This document shows positions 1 through 5,390 of a stretch of 5,394 nt of DNA, one piece after another; the stretch's first letter is position 1, and the number at the start of each line of letters is the position of its first letter. Position numbers and translations under genes: made by a program. Location: positions 2,097 through 7,490 of the forward strand of contig MGVM01000178.1 of NCBI GenBank assembly GCA_001800495.1. Direction: 5' to 3'. Source of the DNA: Elusimicrobia bacterium RIFOXYB2_FULL_48_7 (GTDB lineage: Bacteria; Elusimicrobiota; Endomicrobiia; CG1-02-37-114; XYA2-FULL-39-19). The notes below the pieces were generated by a model. The model searched no databases and was not told where the DNA came from. It was given only the letters and a program-made list of their open reading frames with translations.

Positions 1-410
1 TTAGCAGCCCTGAAATATATGTTTTCTATGAATGGATTGAAGCCGATGTTGGGGTAGGGATATTTTTTCTGCCATTCAAACTGCTGGAAATTCGCGACGG
101 AGCTTCCCGTGCCCGTGTTCTGTGAGTAGGGAGCGCTGCTGCCAACGACGCCGATGGCCTGCAGCCGGGTTACAATTTCTATGTCCGGGGAAAATTTACC
201 GGTGATCTTCAACCTGAGGCGCTGGGTATAATAGGCGCGGGTATCCGTTGATGTCCCGGTGTCAAAATCCATGTTCGGGTAGGAAAGGCCTGTAAGCTTA
301 TATTCAGTATCCAGGCTGAGCGATGAAGCCTGCACCATCCATGCAGCAGTGAATTGCAGTAATGCAATTAACAGAAACGGGCGCGTGGAACGCGTGAAGT
401 CTTTATTCAC
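1..410 (-). CDS. Outer-membrane beta-barrel protein, N-terminal part (cut by window edge)
   Basis: The frame is open from a GTG at 410-408 to the window edge, giving 136 codons. The N-terminus is a convincing signal peptide: basic MNKDFTRSTRP, then a hydrophobic stretch LLIALLQF, then a small-residue site near VQA|SS (about residue 28). The mature part alternates polar and hydrophobic residues with many aromatics and a YYTQRLRLKITGKFS segment, which is typical of the first strands of large bacterial outer-membrane barrels (alginate-export or porin-like). The family and the ligand cannot be fixed from this fragment. The GTG overlaps the stop of the FecR-domain gene by 8 nt (GTGAATAA), which suggests translational coupling. 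GGGATGAGG about 12 nt upstream is a possible but distant ribosome binding site. The signal peptide and frame are seen directly; the barrel class is inferred. Confidence 0.72.
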   Translation of the reverse strand, partial: MNKDFTRSTRPFLLIALLQFTAAWMVQASSLSLDTEYKLTGLSYPNMDFDTGTSTDTRAYYTQRLRLKITGKFSPDIEIVTRLQAIGVVGSSAPYSQNTGTGSSVANFQQFEWQKKYPYPNIGFNPFIENIYFRAA

Positions 411-1194
411 CTTTCTCTATAACCTCATCCCTGGTTTTTGAACGATCAGTGTTCCTTTGTTCATATGTTGACTTTGCCCAGGTTTTACGGGTTTCATCCG
501 ATGCTGATTTCAGTTTCTTGAATTCCTCTTTTTTCGCGAGCATATCTCCCTGTATTTTTCTGGGTTTGCCGATACCTTTTTTTGTCACAGTGGTAACCTG
601 GTCGGGCTTGACTGAGATTTCATGCAGGAAATCCAGCATAAGCTCGTTGTGATCCGCTGGCAGCCCAGCTTCCCGCACAAAGTCCTTTACGACCACCTTG
701 CCTTCAAAGACAGCGACATCAGCGGTGTTTTCATCAAGAACATCGACGGCAAGCCCTGTTCCCCTGATGGAAACGGTAGCTACCGGCGTCCTGACATTCA
801 TCATAGTGGACCTCATCTTGTTGACGTGTGAAATGATAGATCCTTTTTCACTCAGCGCCAGGTGGATTTCGCTGGTTTTCTTTGAAAGGTCCACGCTTAT
901 TTGTTCAAGTTTGATAAGGGAGTTCTGGGCTATCTTAAAAATAGTCCCGCCTTCAAGTATCACTGTGGTCTGGGAATTTTCGCTGGTTTTTATTGAGTCG
1001 CCTTTTTTGAGCCCGAGCCCTGCCTTCGCTTTCAGCCATTTAGCGGTGTTTTCAGGCTGGAACTGGACAGTGCCTTCCACCTTCATTATTACCGCGCATA
1101 AGTCATTGCCTGTTTTCTGAGTATTCGCAACCATGGCAGCAAAAACCAGAAACGCTGACAGTATCACGGAAAGAACAAGGATTTTTTTTCGCAT
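403..1194 (-). CDS. Secreted FecR-domain protein
   Basis: This 263-residue protein has an N-terminal signal peptide or anchor (MRKKILVLSVILSAFLVFAAMVA, residues 1-23). A FecR-type beta domain follows at about residues 35-170. Its hallmarks are GLKKGDSIKTSENSQTTVIL (61-80), the VRTPVATVSIRGT motif (135-147) and VAVFEGKVVV (160-169). The C-terminal part (about 210-263) is very rich in Lys, Glu and Arg and is probably helical. It lacks the cytoplasmic N-terminal anti-sigma segment of classical E. coli FecR, so it is more likely a periplasmic or envelope protein than a sigma regulator. The start is supported by GGAGG at 1202-1206, 7 nt before the ATG. It lies 18 bp after the TPR gene, and its stop overlaps the next gene. 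Domain assignment is strong; function is unknown. Confidence 0.88.
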   Translation of the reverse strand: MRKKILVLSVILSAFLVFAAMVANTQKTGNDLCAVIMKVEGTVQFQPENTAKWLKAKAGLGLKKGDSIKTSENSQTTVILEGGTIFKIAQNSLIKLEQISVDLSKKTSEIHLALSEKGSIISHVNKMRSTMMNVRTPVATVSIRGTGLAVDVLDENTADVAVFEGKVVVKDFVREAGLPADHNELMLDFLHEISVKPDQVTTVTKKGIGKPRKIQGDMLAKKEEFKKLKSASDETRKTWAKSTYEQRNTDRSKTRDEVIEKGE

Positions 1195-1212
1195 GGTGTT
1201 GCCTCCCTCTTT

Positions 1213-1914
1213 TTATTTTGGCGCGGGTATTTCCCTGGATGGTTGCGCAACAGGCTGTTTCTGGGCTGGCGGCGCAAAGTTTTTCTGCACCTGCTGCGAC
1301 CAGTAAGTTCCCGGGTAGAGTGTCATTAATTTTTCGTACATTTCCTTTGCTGACTCCGCTGAACCGGTCACGAGGTAAACCCTGGCCAGTGAATCGTAGA
1401 CCCTGGCGGCAAGGTAGTGATTCGGGTATTTTTCGATGAAAGTCCTGTATGCCGAAATCGCGCCCGGGTAGTCGCCGAGGTTTTCCTTGGAATAGCCCAG
1501 CCCGGCGTAAGCGAACGGCAGCATGCTTTTTGCCCTGTTCACGTTTATAATGTTCTGATAAACAGTCGCGGCTATGTTATAAGTGCCGGTTTTGTAGGAT
1601 ATATCAGCTTTTACAAACCTGGCCTGCTGACCGACATCCGAGCTGGAATACTTGGCTATGATTTCGTCCAGTATCTGTATCGCTTGGGCTGTCATGCCCT
1701 GGGAAGCGTAACCCTGGGCGTAGGAAATTTTTTCCCAGCATTGTTTTTTCGCGGCCATGTAGTTTGAAACAAAGTAAAGGCCCAAGGCGGTAAATACTAC
1801 GATCACGCCTACTGCGCTGGCCAACGTCTGCCAATGGGTTTTCGACCATGCTGCTGCTTTTTCCAGGAGTTCCTGGACCTGCGAAGCGTTGAACCAATTT
1901 TTGTTGTTAGGCAT
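1213..1914 (-). CDS. Membrane-anchored TPR protein
   Basis: This 233-residue protein begins with a short polar segment (1-30), then one transmembrane helix (about 31-51, LASAVGVIVVFTALGLYFVS). The soluble part holds about four tetratricopeptide-like repeats (about 63-95, 98-128, 133-165, 168-202), with typical signatures such as AYAGLGYSKENLGDYPGAISAYRTFIEKYP and AESAKEMYEKLMTLYP. The tail is proline- and glutamine-rich (214-233). The N-in anchor plus periplasmic TPRs resembles YfgM/TPR_21-type proteins that scaffold envelope complexes, but this is only a resemblance. The ATG at 1914 is preceded by AAAGAGGTAAGAAA, where AGAGGT is the likely ribosome binding site; this overlaps one of the AGGTA linkers of the hairpin array. 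It is the first gene of an apparent operon with the FecR-domain and beta-barrel genes. Confidence 0.85.
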   Translation of the reverse strand: MPNNKNWFNASQVQELLEKAAAWSKTHWQTLASAVGVIVVFTALGLYFVSNYMAAKKQCWEKISYAQGYASQGMTAQAIQILDEIIAKYSSSDVGQQARFVKADISYKTGTYNIAATVYQNIINVNRAKSMLPFAYAGLGYSKENLGDYPGAISAYRTFIEKYPNHYLAARVYDSLARVYLVTGSAESAKEMYEKLMTLYPGTYWSQQVQKNFAPPAQKQPVAQPSREIPAPK

Positions 1915-1930
1915 TTTCTTACCTCTTTAA

Positions 1931-1967
1931 TACCCCATGTTATGCGCTAGGAAGAGCATATGGGGTA
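1931..1967 (-). repeat. Bulged hairpin, copy 1 (3' side of tRNA)
   Basis: In minus orientation the copy reads TACCCCAT (8-bp outer stem), ATGC (inner stem), a 10-nt loop TCTTCCTAGC, GCAT, a 3-nt bulge AAC, then ATGGGGTA. All 12 pairs are Watson-Crick. It is the only copy with a 10-nt loop, the other three having 8. AGGTA (1971-1975) lies 3 nt before it and a second AGGTA (1920-1924) lies 6 nt after it, the latter within the ribosome binding site of the TPR gene. No T-tract follows, so it is not a standard terminator. The orientation shown is chosen to match the surrounding genes; the functional strand is not known. Confidence 0.8.
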
Positions 1968-1994
1968 TCTTACCTCTTACCTTTATAAAATGAA

Positions 1995-2068
1995 TGCCCC
2001 TGGCCTGACTTGAACAGGCAACCTTCTCCTTAGGACGGAGTGACTCTATCCAATTGAGTTACAGGGGC
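1995..2068 (-). tRNA. tRNA-Arg (anticodon CCT)
   Basis: A full 74-nt cloverleaf can be drawn by hand. The acceptor stem is GCCCCTG/CAGGGGC (7 of 7 pairs). The D stem is ACTC/GAGT with a 9-nt loop containing GG and then A20, an arginine identity base. The anticodon loop is GTCCTAA, so the anticodon is CCT, reading AGG. The variable loop is 5 nt and the T arm is GCCTG-TTCAAGT-CAGGC. The discriminator is A. The first anticodon-stem pair is an A27-A43 mismatch; the other four pair. The 3' CCA is not encoded (TTC follows the discriminator), so CCA addition is needed. It sits between hairpin copies 1 and 2. No clear promoter of its own was seen, so it may be cotranscribed from upstream. Confidence 0.96.
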
Positions 2069-2083
2069 GCATTTCCTATTAAG

Positions 2084-2118
2084 TGCCTCGCGATATGCGA
2101 TAGGAAGCATGCGAGGCA
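2084..2118 (-). repeat. Bulged hairpin, copy 2
   Basis: In minus orientation: TGCCTCGC, ATGC, loop TTCCTATC, GCAT, bulge ATC, GCGAGGCA. All 8 outer and 4 inner pairs are Watson-Crick. AGGTA (2123-2127) precedes it by 4 nt. Its 3' end is 15 nt from the 5' end of the tRNA-Arg. It starts 50 bp from copy 3 and 153 bp (3 x 51) from copy 1. Confidence 0.85.
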
Positions 2119-2133
2119 GAAGTACCTTGTTGG

Positions 2134-2168
2134 TACCTCACGGTACGCGATTAGAAGCGTGTGAGGTG
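2134..2168 (-). repeat. Bulged hairpin, copy 3
   Basis: In minus orientation: CACCTCAC, ACGC, loop TTCTAATC, GCGT, bulge ACC, GTGAGGTA. Seven of 8 outer pairs and all 4 inner pairs are Watson-Crick. The outermost pair is C-A on this strand but would be a U-G wobble on the plus strand, a small hint that the plus strand could also be the folded one. AGGTA (2174-2178) precedes it by 5 nt. Confidence 0.85.
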
Positions 2169-2184
2169 CGATATACCTTTAGAG

Positions 2185-2219
2185 TGCCGCATTGTGCGCG
2201 CTTGGAAGCGCATGCGGCC
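2185..2219 (-). repeat. Bulged hairpin, copy 4 (next to apt stop)
   Basis: In minus orientation: GGCCGCAT, GCGC, loop TTCCAAGC, GCGC, bulge ACA, ATGCGGCA. Seven of 8 outer pairs and 4 of 4 inner pairs form; the outermost position is mismatched. The AGGTA linker (2224-2228) precedes it by 4 nt and overlaps the TAG stop of apt (2227-2229), so the array begins exactly at the end of the coding region. Confidence 0.83.
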
Positions 2220-2226
2220 GAATTAC

Positions 2227-2739
2227 CTAGTATGTCAAAAGCGAGAATATGTTCCTGCCGGGCAGTTTTTTTCTTGGGTTTAAAAAAGACAATTCTATAA
2301 GGAAACAGAGCCCCTCGACTTTACCGCCAATATTTTCAACAAGTTTTGTCACTCCATGGGCTGTGCCGCCGGTCGCGAGAACATCGTCAACAATCAGTAT
2401 TTTTTCTCCGGGGGCGAAAGCATCCTTGTGCATTTCCAGGGTATCCGTCCCGTATTCAAGGTCGTAAGTAATGCTTACAGTCTGCCAGGGAAGCTTCCCC
2501 TTCTTTCTCACGGGCACGAAACCGCAGCCCAGCTTGTAGGCAAGCGCGGACCCGAGTATAAACCCCCTGGATTCCATGCTCAGGATCTTGTCTATTTTTT
2601 TGCCGTTATAATTTTTTGCCAGCTCGTCTATGCAGAACTTGAAAGCGTCTTTATCCCTCAACAGGGTTGTAATGTCTTTGAAAATCACGCCTTTTTTAGG
2701 GAAATCCGGCACATCCCTGATAATCTTTTTAAGATCCAT
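2227..2739 (-). CDS. apt: Adenine phosphoribosyltransferase
   Basis: The enzyme converts adenine and PRPP to AMP and pyrophosphate in the cytoplasm (purine salvage). The 170-residue length is normal for the family. The N-terminus (IRDVPDFPKKGVIFKDITTLL) is the typical Apt start. ESRGF (56-60) and the RKKGKLPW segment (78-85) match the adenine and PRPP site region. The PRPP loop ILIVDDVLATGGTA (114-127) carries the two acidic residues D118 and D119. The C-terminus ending in FSLLTY is intact. A strong AGGAGG (2744-2749) lies 4 nt before the ATG. The gene starts 21 bp after the sigma-factor stop, so the two are probably cotranscribed from the promoter at about 3632-3660. Confidence 0.97.
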   Translation of the reverse strand: MDLKKIIRDVPDFPKKGVIFKDITTLLRDKDAFKFCIDELAKNYNGKKIDKILSMESRGFILGSALAYKLGCGFVPVRKKGKLPWQTVSITYDLEYGTDTLEMHKDAFAPGEKILIVDDVLATGGTAHGVTKLVENIGGKVEGLCFLIELSFLNPRKKLPGRNIFSLLTY

Positions 2740-2743
2740 TCTT

Positions 2744-2749
2744 CCTCCT
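2744..2749 (-). promoter_or_regulatory. Ribosome binding site of apt
   Basis: AGGAGG, 4 nt before the ATG at 2739, fills most of the 21-bp gap to the sigma-factor gene. It fixes the apt start. Confidence 0.8.
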
Positions 2750-2760
2750 GCTAGTATTTT

Positions 2761-3591
2761 TTAAACGAGGTGCATCTTCTGCGCCAGCCATTTCAGCTGG
2801 TATAAGGCCCTCTTCTCAAGCTGTCTCACTCTTTCTTTTGATATTTTAAGCTTTTTTCCTATTTCCTCAAGGGTGAATCTCTGGCGGTCCATAAGCCCGT
2901 AGCGCATATTAAGGATGGCCCTTTCGCGATTGTTGAGTTTGTTCAGGGCTTTCAGCATGTCGTCATGTAGTTTGAATGATGTTATAATGGAATCCGGGGT
3001 TTTAAGCGACTTGTCGGTGATAACGTCCTTCACGAATAATTCGCCGTCTTCGTCAATTGGGGCTTCAAGCGACTTGATGCTCTGGAACATCTCGACGGTT
3101 TCAATGAGGTTCCTGACCTGTTTTGTCGATAGGTTCAGCTTCTGCGTCATTTCCGATATGGTCGGGTACCTGCCAAACTTGGAGTGCAGAGACTCCCAGT
3201 TCTTGATCCATTTCCTGAGGTTTTCCCAAATGTAAGTAGGTATCCTTATGTCCTTTGAATTTTCCTCCACCGCGCGGCGGATGAACTGTTTTATCCAGTA
3301 AACGGCATAAGTGGAAAACTTGGTGTTCCGCCTCGGGTTGAATTTCTTTATCGCGTGGATAAGCCCGATGTTGCCTTCCTCGATGAGGTCGGAGAGCTCA
3401 ATCCCGTACCGTTGGTATTTTTTGGCGATAGGAAAAACAAGCCTGAGGTTATTTTCTATAAGTTCTTTCTCGGCGTTCCTGTTGCCTTTCCGCGCTTTTT
3501 CCCAGAGTTCTTTGGTGCTGAATTTCTGGACTTTCGCGCTCAGGTCCCCGACTTCCTTAAAATATTGCCCTGTTGAGCTTCCCGCTTTCAC
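2761..3591 (-). CDS. RNA polymerase sigma-70 family factor (RpoD/RpoS-like, non-ECF)
   Basis: This 276-residue protein directs RNA polymerase to promoters. Region 1.2 is at about 8-45. Region 2 (about 45-118) includes DLIEEGNIGLIHAIKKFNP and KFSTYAVYWIKQFIRRAV, the core-binding and -10 recognition segments, ending in RIPTYI. Region 3 is at about 120-195. Region 4 (about 212-276) has the -35-binding helix-turn-helix FTLEEIGKKLKISKERVRQLEKRAL. Region 1.1 and the large non-conserved insert of primary sigma factors are absent. In the -10 recognition helix the Gln of E. coli sigma-70 is kept (Q102), but the Thr three residues on is Arg (R105). This points to a group 2 or alternative sigma rather than the housekeeping RpoD. 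The start is GTG, supported by AGGAG 6 nt upstream (3598-3602). It leads an apparent operon with apt. Which regulon it serves cannot be told. Confidence 0.93.
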   Translation of the reverse strand: MKAGSSTGQYFKEVGDLSAKVQKFSTKELWEKARKGNRNAEKELIENNLRLVFPIAKKYQRYGIELSDLIEEGNIGLIHAIKKFNPRRNTKFSTYAVYWIKQFIRRAVEENSKDIRIPTYIWENLRKWIKNWESLHSKFGRYPTISEMTQKLNLSTKQVRNLIETVEMFQSIKSLEAPIDEDGELFVKDVITDKSLKTPDSIITSFKLHDDMLKALNKLNNRERAILNMRYGLMDRQRFTLEEIGKKLKISKERVRQLEKRALYQLKWLAQKMHLV

Positions 3592-3597
3592 TCTTTT

Positions 3598-3602
3598 CTC
3601 CT
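3598..3602 (-). promoter_or_regulatory. Ribosome binding site fixing the GTG start of the sigma gene
   Basis: AGGAG with a 6-nt spacer (AAAAGA) before the GTG at 3591-3589. No alternative ATG start with a comparable site was seen, so the GTG is preferred. Confidence 0.75.
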
Positions 3603-3631
3603 GGTTAATGCTATTGCTAGAACGTTATTAT

Positions 3632-3660
3632 ATTATACATTATTGCCAAAATTTTAGCAA
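3632..3660 (-). promoter_or_regulatory. Sigma-70-type promoter of the sigma factor-apt operon
   Basis: The -35 box is TTGCTA (3660-3655, 4 of 6 to TTGACA). The spacer is exactly 17 nt. The -10 box is TATAAT (3637-3632, 6 of 6). Transcription would start near 3625, leaving a leader of about 34 nt before the GTG. It lies in the only AT-rich gap upstream of the gene. The boxes are seen directly; use in vivo is inferred. Confidence 0.7.
3643..3660. promoter_or_regulatory. Imperfect palindrome over the -35 region (possible operator)
   Basis: On the minus strand the 18-bp sequence TTGCTAAAATTTTGGCAA is an inverted repeat with one imperfect pair (T/G). It covers the -35 box and 12 nt of the spacer, where a dimeric repressor or activator would act. 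The AT-rich centre could also be chance. No known operator consensus was recognised. Confidence 0.4.
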
Positions 3661-3694
3661 AATACCTGAACCCCGCGCCCTGGGCCCTGCCCGG

Positions 3695-4414
3695 CTAACT
3701 TGTGAGGGTTATACCGAACATGAAATTGTCAAAAGTGCTCCTGAACCTGTTGATATCGGTCAGGAAAAGGTCGAGCTTTACATCAGGCGACAATAATACT
3801 CTCCAGCCGATGTTCGCCTGGCCCGTGTATGATTTATAATCAATGATGAAGTTTGAATATTTCTCCGAATGGGTAATGGAAAAAAAATACCCCAGCTTGT
3901 CGGTTTTTGTGTAGTAAACATCCACACCGGCCTCAAAATTGAGTTCGAAGAAATCATTGAGCTGTTTGCCGATGATGAAGTATACGGATTTCCCGAAAAA
4001 CCCGGCTGAAAAATCAAACGGCTGGCCGTCTTCGGATTGTTTCATCAGCCTGTATTTTGAATGCAGTGCTATGGAAGTCGTTACGATCGTATCGTAGGAA
4101 CCATTTGACGAAGGGGTCAATTCGTTCAGGTTTATGTATACGCCGCTTTCCCAGGACGAATTGATACCGTAATTAACGCCAATGTTGAATTTGTGCAGCC
4201 CGAAACTGAATTTCCTGCTGTCGGCCGTAAAAGGCGACGGGGTGATTATATTCCCTGTGTAGGCATTTAGGCTTTGGGCGTTGACAAGGTAAGCGAGGTT
4301 TTCCGGCTGGGGCCGCGCGGAAGCAGCGGATAAAACAAGCAGCAAAAACATCAGCACTGCGGTACTTATAAACGGTATTTTTGGATTAACCGATCTTGTG
4401 TTTTTTGGTTTCAT
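3695..4414 (-). CDS. Small secreted beta-barrel-like protein, hypothetical
   Basis: With the ATG at 4414 the protein has 239 residues. A TTG 6 nt upstream would add two residues, but it has no better support. Residues 1-33 form a signal peptide (basic start, LMFLLLVLSAASA, cleavage near ASA|RP). The mature part is built of alternating amphipathic segments (for example FSFGLHKFNIGVNYGI, SGVYINLNEL, DFSAGFFGKSVYFIIG) and ends in FMFGITLTS, which suits a small outer-membrane barrel. The TGNIITPSPF...FSFGL...WESGV pattern weakly recalls the start of YjbH-type outer-membrane proteins. The ATG lies inside the 3' end of the methyltransferase gene (29-nt overlap including the stop), and no strong ribosome binding site precedes it. 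Coupled translation is therefore likely. Function is unknown. Confidence 0.72.
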   Translation of the reverse strand: MKPKNTRSVNPKIPFISTAVLMFLLLVLSAASARPQPENLAYLVNAQSLNAYTGNIITPSPFTADSRKFSFGLHKFNIGVNYGINSSWESGVYINLNELTPSSNGSYDTIVTTSIALHSKYRLMKQSEDGQPFDFSAGFFGKSVYFIIGKQLNDFFELNFEAGVDVYYTKTDKLGYFFSITHSEKYSNFIIDYKSYTGQANIGWRVLLSPDVKLDLFLTDINRFRSTFDNFMFGITLTS

Positions 4415-5390
4415 CGGCAAGAATTTTCATGTTAAGGTATTTTGCGTCAAGCGGAACCGCGCATTCAGGGCCGATTATGTCGATGCCGGCTGCGATTTTT
4501 TCCCTGGCGTCATTTCTTATGGTATCTTCCGTGCCGGAGCGGATTATGTCAAAATTGCTTGTCCCTCCCATCAGTGCCAGTTTGTTTCCGGCGAGTTCCC
4601 TCGCGGTTTTTGAAGGGACCTTGGAATCGAAGTGAAAGCAGTCAATACCTGTATCTTTAATATATGAAATCCTGTCAGCGGTGTCGCCGCAGATGTGCAG
4701 GGCTATCGGGCAATTGAGTTTTTCCCTGATTTCCTTGTGGGTCTCGAACAGGAAATCCCTGTAAGCCTCCGGTGAGCAGAGGTCCCGGGTAGCGTGGTCG
4801 GCAAGGCACAATGAGTCCGCTCCCGCTTCAAGCTGGGCTTTGCCGAACATGATCGTGACACTTTTCAAGGTTTCCATGATGCTGCGGATCCTGTCGGGTT
4901 TCAACATGGTATTTATAAGGAATTCTTCCACGCCAAAAAGGTGGTAGCCCATGGTCCAGGGCCCGAACACCTTTCCCATTACGGCTATTTCATTGCCGTG
5001 TCTTTTTTTTAAGAGCCCTATTGCTTTCAGGGGCACGGCGCATTCTATTTTTGAAAGCAGGTCTCCAGGTATGGATATGTCATCATCGATTCCATAAAGC
5101 GTTTCCCTGCAGTTCGGCATCCGGTCCGGCTGGCCCCAGTCAACCTTGCAGCCCATGGCGGCCGCTTCATGCCATACGCTGAACAAGGGCATGACATTAT
5201 CAAACCCTATTTCCGTGTATCCGGTTTCGGCGAGCCCGGCCATTTTTTCGGCGTCAAGGTGCGCCTCCGGGAAACTGAAACCGGTTTTTTTCATTAAATC
5301 AACGGTAGCAATGGAAGTGGCGCTGCCGGCAGCGTGCCTGGGAACCGGCTGTCTGGAAAGGGATCTTAAAAATATTTCTTTTGGTTTCAT
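4386..5390 (-). CDS. MtaA/CmuA-family corrinoid methyltransferase (uroporphyrinogen decarboxylase superfamily)
   Basis: This 334-residue protein has the TIM-barrel fold family of uroporphyrinogen decarboxylase, but it has the features of the MtaA/CmuA branch, which moves methyl groups between a corrinoid protein and a thiol such as coenzyme M. The N-terminus (MKPKEIFLRSL...SIATVDLMKKTG.SFPEAHLD) and GFDNVMPLFSVWHEAAAMGCKVDWG (62-86) match that branch. The zinc site H-x-C...C is visible as H232, C234 (LHICGD) and C310 (IGPECAVPLD). The ATG is 5 nt from the window edge, so the ribosome binding site and the real upstream neighbours are unseen. The acceptor thiol is unknown. A heme-pathway HemE is unlikely given the zinc ligands. 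It overlaps the next gene by 29 nt. Confidence 0.87.
   Translation of the reverse strand: MKPKEIFLRSLSRQPVPRHAAGSATSIATVDLMKKTGFSFPEAHLDAEKMAGLAETGYTEIGFDNVMPLFSVWHEAAAMGCKVDWGQPDRMPNCRETLYGIDDDISIPGDLLSKIECAVPLKAIGLLKKRHGNEIAVMGKVFGPWTMGYHLFGVEEFLINTMLKPDRIRSIMETLKSVTIMFGKAQLEAGADSLCLADHATRDLCSPEAYRDFLFETHKEIREKLNCPIALHICGDTADRISYIKDTGIDCFHFDSKVPSKTARELAGNKLALMGGTSNFDIIRSGTEDTIRNDAREKIAAGIDIIGPECAVPLDAKYLNMKILADETKKHKIG

Larger units (their letters stand above)
1915..2226. other. 312-bp intergenic region filled by hairpin array and tRNA
   Basis: Apart from the tRNA-Arg (1995-2068), the region is built of repeat units: AGGTA, 3-5 nt, 35-37 nt hairpin, about 6 nt. AGGTA (TACCT on the plus strand) occurs at 1920, 1971, 2123, 2174 and 2224, spaced 51, 152, 51 and 50 bp. 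The piece between tRNA and copy 2 (2069-2083) and between tRNA and copy 1 (1976-1994) are short and AT-rich, with no clear promoter. No T-rich terminator follows any hairpin. Confidence 0.8.

Noticed and set aside
1931..2219. CRISPR array
   Set aside because: Only the fold is conserved, not the repeat sequence; the linkers are about 15 bp and alike rather than unique spacers, and no cas gene is present.
1931..2219. Integron attC sites
   Set aside because: The bulged hairpins recall attC, but the RYYYAAC/GTTRRRY core boxes are absent and there are no cassette genes between the copies.
2084..2219. Rho-independent terminators after apt
   Set aside because: Stems are strong, but none is followed by a T-tract on either strand, and three in a row with fixed bulges is not terminator-like.
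2109..2300. Plus-strand ORF of 63 codons with an internal repeat (VPHGTRLEA / VPHCARLEA)
   Set aside because: The peptide repeat is a by-product of hairpin copies 2-4 read in one frame. The ORF runs antisense into apt and has no ribosome binding site. Such repeats may be annotated elsewhere as false proteins.
403..3591. FecI/FecR-type sigma and anti-sigma pair
   Set aside because: The sigma factor has regions 1.2 and 3 and is not an ECF sigma. The FecR-domain protein lacks the cytoplasmic anti-sigma segment, and the two lie in different apparent operons.
3670..3694. Terminator between the beta-barrel gene and the sigma-factor gene
   Set aside because: On the minus strand there is a GC-rich stretch with a short GGGC-AGG-GCCC stem, but no run of T follows, so support is too weak to list.
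4386..5390. hemE (uroporphyrinogen decarboxylase of heme synthesis)
   Set aside because: The H-x-C...C zinc ligands and the N-terminal pattern fit the MtaA/CmuA methyltransferase branch, and no other heme gene is nearby.
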